Below are positions 23,801-33,057 of a stretch of 64,000 nt of DNA, piece by piece; position 1 is the stretch's first letter, and each line of letters starts with the position of its first letter. A program made the position numbers and the translations under genes. The stretch is taken from the NCBI RefSeq assembly GCF_963678635.1, contig NC_087066.1:60792875-60856874 (forward strand), written 5' to 3'. The notes under the pieces are model-generated. The model was not told where the DNA came from, did no database searches, and saw nothing but the letters and a program-made list of their open reading frames with translations. The DNA is from Symsagittifera roscoffensis. Its lineage: Eukaryota; Xenacoelomorpha; Acoela; Convolutidae.

Positions 23801-26800
23801 GTCCATTGCTTAACAAGTAGCGGATAAGCATGTACATCTTACGCAGGTCCTTCATGCACAAGTTAGCAAAGGTGCCCTGTTGGTAAATCTTCGGTTGGAC
23901 AAAAGGAGTTAATAGATGAATTCTTTGCTGTGGCTTTAGTGGCGCACTACTAATCTTTTTCATGAGGTTCTTCATTTTTCCGAAAGTATTCCAAGTTGTC
24001 ACACCATGTCTGTTGAAATCCACTCCTTGGTAGCGCACTGTTTCATTAAACTCCAGCTGCTTTATGGTTCCTGCTTTTGACACAAGCTGATCTTTTATTC
24101 TGCAGATGATCTCATTCTCCTTGGGTACGCTCGACTAACTAATGAGCTTGGACTTCTTAGCATTTATCGAAAGTCCTAACCTCTCTGCCGCGTTCTCGAC
24201 TCTTTGGAGAACCATTTGTCTTCTGCCGCTAGTAAAAGATCGTCTGCATATGCTATAGTGTTCAATGTTCTGCCGTCTTCTTTGAGTCCAGTGTTCGAAG
24301 GAACCATACGCAGAACTTCATCTGGTGCAAGGTTGAAGAGGAGTGGACTTGAAGGATCCCCTTCTCGTATCCCTCTTTTTGGGTGTCTTAGTTCTCCGTC
24401 TAAGATTGTACAGCTTTCATCGTAGAGGTCCTTGATGTAGTGTATAAGCCATGTTCGTACTGATCTTCGTACTAATGTGCTCACTATTGCATTGTGGCTT
24501 ACAGAGTCGAATGCTTTACTGAAGTCTACTAGAGCAATGGCGAAGGGTTTCGTATTCTTCTTATAACTTTGGAAACCCTGGTAAGCTGTTTGATTGCCTC
24601 CGCAACTCCATCTCGTTTGCCTCCGCTACTCCATCTTGTTCTCCCACACTGAACACTCCTCTTTTACTTTAGTCGTAGTATCATTGTTACCATGCTCTTC
24701 ACGCCGAAACCTCCATCTCTTACGTTAGCATGGATTATGGCTGTCGCTAGATCCTTCGCGAGTCTGGTCCATTGCTTAACAAGTAGCGGATAAGCATGTA
24801 CATCTTACGCAGGTCCTTCATGCACAAGTTAGCAAAGGTGCCCTGTTGGTAAATCTTCGGTTGGACAAAAGGAGTTAATAGATGAATTCTTTGCTGTGGC
24901 TTTAGTGGCGCACTTTTTATCTTTTTCATGAGGTTCTTCATTTTTCCGAAAGTATTCCAAGTTGTCACACCATGTCTGTTGAAATCCACTCCTTGGTAGC
25001 GCACTGTTTCATTAAACTCCAGCTGCTTTATGGTTCCTGCTTTTGACACAAGCTGATCTTTTATTCTGCAGATGATCTCCTTCTCCTTGGGTACGCTCGA
25101 CTAACTATTGAGCTTGGACTTCTTAGCATTTATCGAAAGTCCTAACCTCTCTGCCGCGTTCTCGACTCTTTCGAGAACCATTTGTCTTCTGCCGCTAGTA
25201 AAAGATCGTCTGCGTATGCTATAGTGTTCAATGTTCTGCCGTCTTCTTTGAGTCCAGTGTTCGAAGGAACCATACGCAGAACTTCATCTTGTGCAAGGTT
25301 GAAGAGGAGTGGACTTGAAGGATCCCCTTGTCGTATCCCTCTTTTTGGGTGTCTTAGTTCTCAGTCTAAGATTGTACAGCTTTCATCGTAGAGGTCCTTG
25401 ATGTAGTGTATAAGCCATGTTCGTACTGATCTTCGTACTAATGTGCTCACTATTGCATTGTGGCTTACAGAGTCGAATGCTTTACTGAAGTCTACTAGAG
25501 CAATGGCGAAGGGTTTCGTATTCTTCTTATAACTTTGGAAACCCTGGTAAGCTGTTTGATTGCCTCCGCAACTCCATCTCGTTTGCATCCGCAACTCCAT
25601 CTCGTTCTCCCACACTGAACACTCCTCTTTTAGTTTAGTCGTAGTATCATTGTTACCATGCTCTTCACGCCGAAAACTCCATCTCTTACGTTAGCATGGA
25701 TTATGGCTGTCGCTAGATACTTCGGGAGCCTGGTCCATTGCTTAACAAGTAGCGGATAAGCATGTACATCTTACGCAGGTCCTTCATGCACAAGTTAACA
25801 AAGGTGCCCTGTTGGTAAATCTTCGGTTGGACAAAAGGAGTTAATAGATGATTTCTTTGCTGTGGCTTTAGTGGCGCACTACTAATCTTTTTCATGAGGT
25901 TCTTCAGTTTTCCGAAAGTATTCCAAGTTGTCACACCATGTCTGTTGAAATCCACTCCTTGGTAGCGCACTGTTTCATTAAACTCCAGCTGCTTTATGGT
26001 TCCTGCTTTTGACAAAAGCTGATTTTTTATTCTGCAGATGATCTTCTTCTCCTTGGGTACGCTCGACTAACTAATGAGCTTGGACTTCTTAGCATTTATC
26101 GAAAGTCCTAACCTCTCTGCCGCGTTCTCGACTCTTTGGAGAACCATTTGTCTTCTGCCGCTAGTAAAAGATCGTCTGCATATGCTATAGTGTTCAATGT
26201 TCTGCCGTCTTCTTTGAGTCCAGTGTTCGAAGGAACCATACGCAGAACTTCATCTTGTGCAAGGTTGAAGAGGAGTGGACTTGAAGGATCCCCTTGTCGT
26301 ATCCCTCTTTTTGGGTGTCTTAGTTCTCCGTCTAAGATTGTACAGCTTTCATCGTAGAGGTCCTTGATGTAGTGTATAAGCCATGTTCGTACTGATCTTC
26401 GTACTAATGTGCTCACTATTGCATTGTGGCTTACAGAGTCGAATGCTTTACCGAAGTCTACTAGAGCAATGGCGAAGGGTTTCGTATTCTTCTTATAACT
26501 TTGGAAACCCTGGTAAGCTGTTTGATTGCCTCCGCAACTCCATCTCGTTTGCCTCCGCAACTCCATCTCGTTCTCCCACACTGAACACTCCTCTTTTACT
26601 TTAATCGTAGTATCATTGTTACCATGCTCTTCACGCCGAAACCTCCATCTCTTACGTTAGCATGGATTATGGCTGTCGCTAGATCCTTCGGGAGCCTGGT
26701 CCATTGCTTAACAAGTAGCGGATAAGCATGTACATCTTACGCAGGTCCTTCATGCACAAGTTAGCAAAGGTGCCCTGTTGGTAAATCTTCGGTTGGACAA

Positions 26801-29800
26801 AAGGAGTTAATAGATGAATTCTTTGCTGTGGCTTTAGTGGCGCACTACTAATCTTTTTCATGAGGTTCTTCATTTTTCCGAAAGTATTCCAAGTTGTCAC
26901 ACCATGTCTGTTGAAATCCACTCCTTGGTAGCGCGCTGTTTCATTAAACTCCAGCTGCTTTATGGTTCCTGCTTTTGACAAAAGCTGATTTTTTATTCTG
27001 CAGATGATCTTCTTCTCCTTGGGTACGCTCGACTAACTAATGAGCTTGGACTTCTTAGCATTTATCGAAAGTCCTAACCTCTCTGCCGCGTTCTCGACTC
27101 TTTGGAGAACCATTTGTCTTCTGCCGCTAGTAAAATATCGTCTGCATATGCTATAGTGTTCAATGTTCTGCCGTCTTCTTTGAGTCCAGTGTTCGAAGGA
27201 ACCATACGCAGAACTTCATCTTGTGCAAGGTTGAAGAGGAGTGGACTTGAAGGATCCCCTTCTCGTATCCCTCTTTTTGGGTGTCTTAGTTCTCCGTCTA
27301 AGATTGTACAGCTTTCATCGTAGAGGTCCTTGATGTAGTGTATAAGCCATGTTCGTACTGATCTTCGTACTAATGTGCTCACTATTGCATTGTGGCTTAC
27401 AGAGTCGAATGCTTTACTGAAGTCTACTAGAGCAATGGCGAAGGGTTTCGTATTCTTCTTATAACTTTGGAAACCCTGGTAAGCTGTTTGATTGCCTCCG
27501 CAACTCCATCTCGTTTGCCTCCGCAACTCCTTCTTGTTCTCCCACACTGAACACTCCTCTTTTACTTTAGTCGTAGTATCATTGTTACCATGCTCTTCAC
27601 GCCGAAACCTCCATCTCTTACGTTAGCATGGATTATGGCTGTCGCTAGATCCTTCGGGAGCCTGGTCCATTGCTTAACAAGGAGCGGATAAGCATGTACA
27701 TCTTACGCAGGTCCTTCATGCACAAGTTAGCAAAGGTGCCCTGTTGGTAAATTTTCGGTTGGACAAAAGGAGTTAATAGATGATTTCTTTGCTGTGGCTT
27801 TAGTGGCGCACTACTAATCTTTTTCATGAGGTTCTTCAGTTTTCCGAAAGTATTCCAAGTTGTCACACCATGTCTGTTGAAATCCACTCCTTGGTAGCGC
27901 ACTGTTTCATTAAACTCCAGCTGCTTTATGGTTCCTGCTTTTGACAAAAGCTGATTTTTTATTCTGCAGATGATCTTCTTCTCCTTGGGTACGCTCGACT
28001 AACTAATGAGCTTGGACTTCTTAGCATTTATCGAAAGTCCTAACCTCTCTGCCGCGTTCTCGACTCTTTGGAGAACCATTTGTCTTCTGCCGCTAGTAAA
28101 AGATCGTCTGCATATGCTATAGTGTTCAATGTTCTGCCGTCGTCTTTGAGTCCAGTGTTCGAAGGAACCATACGCAGAACTTCATCTTGTGCAAGGTTGA
28201 AGAGGAGTGGACTTGAAGGATCCCCTTCTCGTATCCCTCTTTTTGGGTGTCTTAGTTCTCCGTCTAAGATTGTACAGCTTTCATCGTAGAGGTCCTTGAT
28301 GTAGTATATAAGCCATGTTCGTACTGATCTTCGTACTAATGTGCTCACTATTGCATCGTGGCTTACAGAGTCGAATGCTTTACTGAAGTCTACTAGAGCA
28401 ATGGCGAAGGGTTTCGTATTCTTCTTATAACTTTGGAAACCCTGGTAAGCTGTTTGATTGCCTCCGCAACTCCATCTCGTTTGCCTCCGCAACTCCTTCT
28501 TGTTCTCCCACACTGAACACTCCTCTTTTACTTTAGTCGTAGTATCATTGTTACCATGCTCTTCACGCCGAAACCTCCATCTCTTACGTTAGCATGGATT
28601 ATGGCTGTCGCTAGATCCTTCGGGAGTCTGGTCCATTGCTTAACAAGTAGCGGATAAGCATGTACATCTTACGCAGGTCCTTCATGCACAAGTTAGCAAA
28701 GGTGCCCTGTTGGTAAATCTTCGGTTGGACAAAAGGAGTTAATAGATGAATTCTTTGCTGTGGCTTTAGTGGCGCACTACTTATCTTTTTCATGAGGTTC
28801 TTCATTTTTCCGAAAGTATTCCAAGTTGTCACACCATGTCTGTTGAAATCCACTCCTTGGAAGCGCACTGTTTCATTAAACTCAAGCTGCTATATGGTAC
28901 CTGCTATTGACACAAGCTGATCTTTTATTCTGCAGATGATCTCCTTCTCCTTGGGTACGCTCGACTAACTATTGAGCTTGGACTTCTTAGCATTTATCGA
29001 AAGTCCTAACCTCTCTGCCGCGTTCTCGACTCTTTGGAGAACCATTTGTCTTCTGCCGCTAGTAAAAGATCGTCTGCGTATGCTATAGTGTTCAATGTTC
29101 TGCCGTCTTCTTTGAGTCCAGTGTTCGAAGGAACCATACGCAGAACTTCATCTTGTGCAAGGTTGAAGAGGAGTGGACTTGAAGGATCCCCTTGTCGTAT
29201 CCCTCTTTTTGGGTGTCTTAGTTCTCAGTCTAAGATTGTACAGCTTTCATCGTAGAGGTCCTTGATGTAGTGTGTAAGCCATGTTCGTACTGATCTTCGT
29301 ACTAATGTGCTCACTATTGCATTGTGGCTTACAGAGTCGAATGCTTTACTGAAGTCTACTAGAGCAATGGCGAAGGGTTTCGTATTCTTCTTATAACTTT
29401 GGAAACCCTGGTAATCTGTTTGATTGCCTCCGCAACTCCATCTCGTTTGCATCCGCTACTCCATCTCGTTCTCCCACACTGAACACTCCTCTTTTAGTTT
29501 AGTCGTAGTATCATTGTTACCATGCTCTTCACGCCGAAAACTCCATCTCTTACGTTAGCATGGATTATGGCTGTCGCTAGATCCTTCGGGAGCCTGGTCC
29601 ATTGCTTAACAAAAAGCGGATAAGCATGTACATCTTACGCAGGTCCTTCATGCACAAGTTAGCAAAGGTGCCCTGTTGGTAAATCTTCGGTTGGACAAAA
29701 GGAGTTAATAGATGATTTCTTTGCTGTGGCTTTAGTGGCGCACTACTAATCTTTTTCATGAGGTTCTTCAGTTTTCCGAAAGTATTCCAAGTTGTCACAC

Positions 29801-31380
29801 CATGTCTGTTGAAATCCACTCCTTGGTAGCGCACTGTTTCATTAAACTCCAGCTGCTTTATGGTTCCTGCTTTTGACAAAAGCTGATTTTTTATTCTGCA
29901 GATGATCTTCTTCTCCTTGGGTACGCTCGACTAACTAATGAGCTTGGACTTCTTAGCATTTATCGAAAGTCCTAACCTCTCTGCCGCGTTCTCGACTCTT
30001 TGGAGAACCATTTGTCTTCTGCCGCTAGTAAAAGATCGTCTGCATATGCTATAGTGTTCAATGTTCTGCCGTCTTCTTTGAGTCCAGTTTTCGAAGGAAC
30101 CATACGCAGAACTTCATCTTGTGCAAGGTTGAAGAGGAGTGGACTTGAAGGATCCCCTTGTCGTATCCCTCTTTTTGGGTGTCTTAGTTCTCCGTCTAAG
30201 ATTGTACAGCTTTCATCGTAGAGGTCCTTGATGTAGTGTATAAGCCATGTTCGTACTGATCTTCGTACTAATGTGCTCACTATTGCATTGTGGCTTACAG
30301 AGTCGAATGCTTTACCGAAGTCTACTAGAGCAATGGCGAAGGGTTTCGTATTCTTCTTATAACTTTGGAAACCCTGGTAAGCTGTTTGATTGCCTCCGCA
30401 ACTCCATCTCGTTTGCCTCCGCAACTCCATCTCGTTCTCCCACACTGAACACTCCTCTTTTACTTTAATCGTAGTATCATTGTTACCATGCTCTTCACGC
30501 CGAAACCTCCATCTCTTACGTTAGCATGGATTATGGCTGTCGCTAGATCCTTCGGGAGCCTGGTCCATTGCTTAACAAGTAGCGGATAAGCATGTACATC
30601 TTACGCAGGTCCTTCATGCACAAGTTAGCAAAGGTGCCCTGTTGGTAAATCTTCGGTTGGACAAAAGGAGTTATTAGATGAATTCTTTGCTGTGGCTTTA
30701 GTGGCGCACTACTAATCTTTTTTATGAGGTTCTTCATTTTTCCGAAAGTATTCCAAGTTGTCACACCATGTCTGTTGAAATCCACTCCTTGGTAGCGCAC
30801 TGTTTCATTAAACTCCAGCTGCTTTATGGTTCCTGCTTTTGACACAAGCTGATCTTTTATTGTGCAGATGATCTCCTTCTCCTTGGGTACACTCGACTAA
30901 CTAATGAGCTTGGACTTCTTAGCATTTATCGAAAGTCCTAACCTCTCTGCCGCGTTCTCGACTCTTTGGAGAACCATTTGTCTTCTGCCGCTAGTAAAAG
31001 ATCGTCTGCATATGCTATAGTGTTCAATGTTCTGCCGTCTTCTTTGAGTCCAGTGTTAGAAGGAACCATAGGCAGAACTTCATCTTGTGCAAGGTTGAAG
31101 AGATGTGGACTTGAAGGATCCCCTTGTCGTATCCCTCTTTTTGGGTGTCTTAGTTTTCCGTCTAAAATTGTACAGCTTTCACCTTATAGGTCCTTGATGT
31201 AGTCTATAAGCCATGTTGGTACTGATCTTCGTACTAATGTGCTCACTATTGCATAGTGGCTTACAGAGTCGAATGCTTTACTGAAGTCTACTAGAGGAAT
31301 GGCGAAGGGTTTCCTATTCTTCTTATAACTTTGGAAAACCCTGGTAAGCTGTTTGATTGCCTCCGCAACTCCATCTCGTT
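17881..31380 (-). repeat. 14-unit tandem array of a 966-bp segment of the R2-group LINE RT core
   Basis: Fourteen head-to-tail units start at 17881 (965 bp, one base missing near 18049), then 18846 and every 966 bp to 30438. All sequence variation I saw is substitutions. Each unit, read on the minus strand, holds the RT palm (ALVDFGKAFDSVSHNAIV, GIRQGDPSSPLLFN, IAYADDLLLA) and the thumb (YQGVDFNRHGVTTWNTFGK, APLKPQQRIHLL). All full units share a frameshift just after the YADD block and a stop after KKSKLIS (LIN in one unit), so none can make RT. Junctions carry a duplicated 23-mer. The last unit is the most diverged. The units probably arose by unequal exchange inside one dead element. Confidence 0.93.
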
Positions 31381-31760
31381 TTTGGAATCCTTTTGACAGT
31401 CCAGAATCGTATTGGCCGACTCCAACTTTTCTGCTAATATCTTATTCAGCAGGCGGATCCATAGACTGGAGATTGTTATTGGCCTGAAGTTGCAATACTC
31501 CTCTGCTCAACCACTTTCTCTATCATAGTAGTGCGTCCTAGCTTTCATTCAGTGGGGACAATTGATCCTCTGATTATACCATTTAGCACAATGGTTTTCT
31601 CCTTAATTCCGACTTTCTTAAGGTCATTGAGATCAATTTGGTCCAATCCAGCAGCTGTCTTCCCATCGAAGCTTGCTAGGTGCTGACCTCTGCTTCACTG
31701 TTGATTCTCTCTATCTTATTGCACTGTGGAAGATTAACTTCTAGAGGAGAGTTGCCCGCT
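31381..31760 (-). pseudogene. N-terminal RT portion of the R2-group LINE (single copy, right flank of the array)
   Basis: Continues the element upstream of the array: LASFDGKTAAGLDQIDLNDL (RT motif 0/1 region), FRPITISSLWIRLLNKILAE (motif 2) and GLSKGFQKRDGVAEAIKQLT, which runs into the array's last unit without a break. Stops and frameshifts occur (for example near GSIVPTE). The presence of FRPITISS and AEYWRKK upstream fits the R2/NeSL group. Everything further 5' is missing because another LINE begins at about 31.8 kb. Confidence 0.75.
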
Positions 31761-31794
31761 GAGTGGGTTTCTTACGCCAGTATTCTGCTCTTCC

Positions 31795-31812
31795 TTGTTG
31801 TTGTTGTTGTTG
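31795..31812 (-). repeat. (CAA)n 3' tail of the 2A-type LINE
   Basis: Five to six CAA units on the minus strand just after the last coding codons of the LINE to the right. LINEs of several clades end in such short tandem repeats, so this marks its 3' end and the junction with the older R2-group element. Confidence 0.6.
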
Positions 31813-31822
31813 ATGGAGCTCG

Positions 31823-32137
31823 TCATAGATGATATGAGGGACGTAAACGTCCTGTTCGGCCAATAAACATTAAAACTTTGTCCGGATTTGTTTGCAAAAC
31901 TGAGATAATGGGGTTTGAGCCCAAAGTTAACAATCTTTCTTCATTCCATTTATCGCATTTCAGAATGAAATGCTCTGTGTCTTCAACTTCTTCACTGTCA
32001 CACTGACGGCACTGCGGAGATTCAATACGACCAAAGAGATGCTCAGTTTTAGCTAGGTTACTACATCGATTCACCCGGAGCCTATGCAACAAAACTTCCT
32101 CTTCTCTTGAACGATTAGTTGAATGCTCCAAAGCCAT
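31823..32137 (-). pseudogene. LINE C-terminus with Cys/His knuckle
   Basis: Frame encoding LLHRLRVNRCSNLAKTEHLF then CRQCDSEEVEDTEHFILKC, a C-x2-C-x8-H-x4-C knuckle typical of LINE C-termini. It is separated from the preceding frame by a frameshift around 32115-32137. Confidence 0.7.
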
Positions 32138-32750
32138 TACAAATTCGTCTGTGTAAGTGATCTTCGTCCACTTTTTGCCGGTAATCTTCTAGTGTCACTT
32201 CTTCTCTATTCGTCAGAATAAACTCTTTCGTACTGAGATTTTCTGGTTTATCTTGGATCATCTTTCTAGCGGTAACTCTCCAGTCCGGACGAAATCTGCT
32301 ATCCCCTCTCGCTTTCAGTCTCTGAGGCGGGCCGTCATCTGTCAAAAGATGCAGATGATGATCTATCGGGAACCGGAGGAACTTACTGTACAAAATGGCT
32401 GCCTTTTCGTCACTGTACTGCTTCAACGAAGAAAGCCTTGCCTCAGCGCGAGTAGCGACGGCATTGGAACTTGCTGGCGTGCCACAAATAATTCTTGCTG
32501 CTCTGTTGTTGCATGCCTCCAATTTATTCCAATTCGAGTCCGAGAGAAAAGAACCCCAAACTTCACTGGCGTAAAGTGCTCCTGGCTTGACATAGGCATT
32601 ATACAATCTTCTAAGGTCAGTGGATGTCAGACCCCAGTTCTTCCCTGACAAACTAGAAAGCAGTTGTGTCCTTTTCCTCATCTTCTTCACCATGATGTTT
32701 GTGTGTTCGGAAAACGTCAACTGTGTATCAATGTTGACACCCAGAATCAA
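32115..32750 (-). pseudogene. LINE RT thumb / connection region
   Basis: 211 codons covering LGVNIDTQLTFSEHTNI, RRLYNAYVKPGALYASEVWG and RAARIICGTPASSNAVAT. This is the region after the FADD box. Its start is a frameshift from the previous frame near 32740, not a real initiation site. Confidence 0.7.
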
Positions 32751-33033
32751 TGTTGATATGCTTGTTGAAAGGAACTTGTGTGTTCTCCAGAAGAAGAGCT
32801 GGCTGTGCTTTGCCTGCCGTCTCTCTCGGGTCCAGGCTGATCACTAACCCCTCAGTCTTCGACGGTTCAATGAGCATATAATGATCACTCGCCCAAGAAC
32901 TGACGCTATCCAGAGCTGGTTGCATTCTAGCTGCTGCTGAATCAGGAGAAACATCCTCATTATAAAGCGAATAATCATCCGCAAATTGGGCACTTTTCGT
33001 GTCTGGAGCATTTTGAGCAATCCTTGTAGGCAA
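32728..33033 (-). pseudogene. Continuation of the LINE RT after the TAG stop (FADD box)
   Basis: In the same frame as 33058-35940. It carries the catalytic FADD box and the following helix (SSWASDHYMLIEPSKTEGLV). The frame ends at a frameshift where LGVNID resumes in another frame. Confidence 0.75.
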
Positions 33034-33057
33034 ACTAGCCGTAGCAAGACAAAAAAG

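Noticed and set aside
18408-31202. Repeated 73-78-codon plus-strand frames in every array unit (MENHLSSAASK..., MFVLIFVLMCS...)
   Set aside because: They are antisense shadows of the RT coding strand; the real homology is on the minus strand.
17881-31380. CRISPR-like or VNTR-type array
   Set aside because: Units are 966 bp, contiguous without spacers and clearly derived from RT coding sequence.
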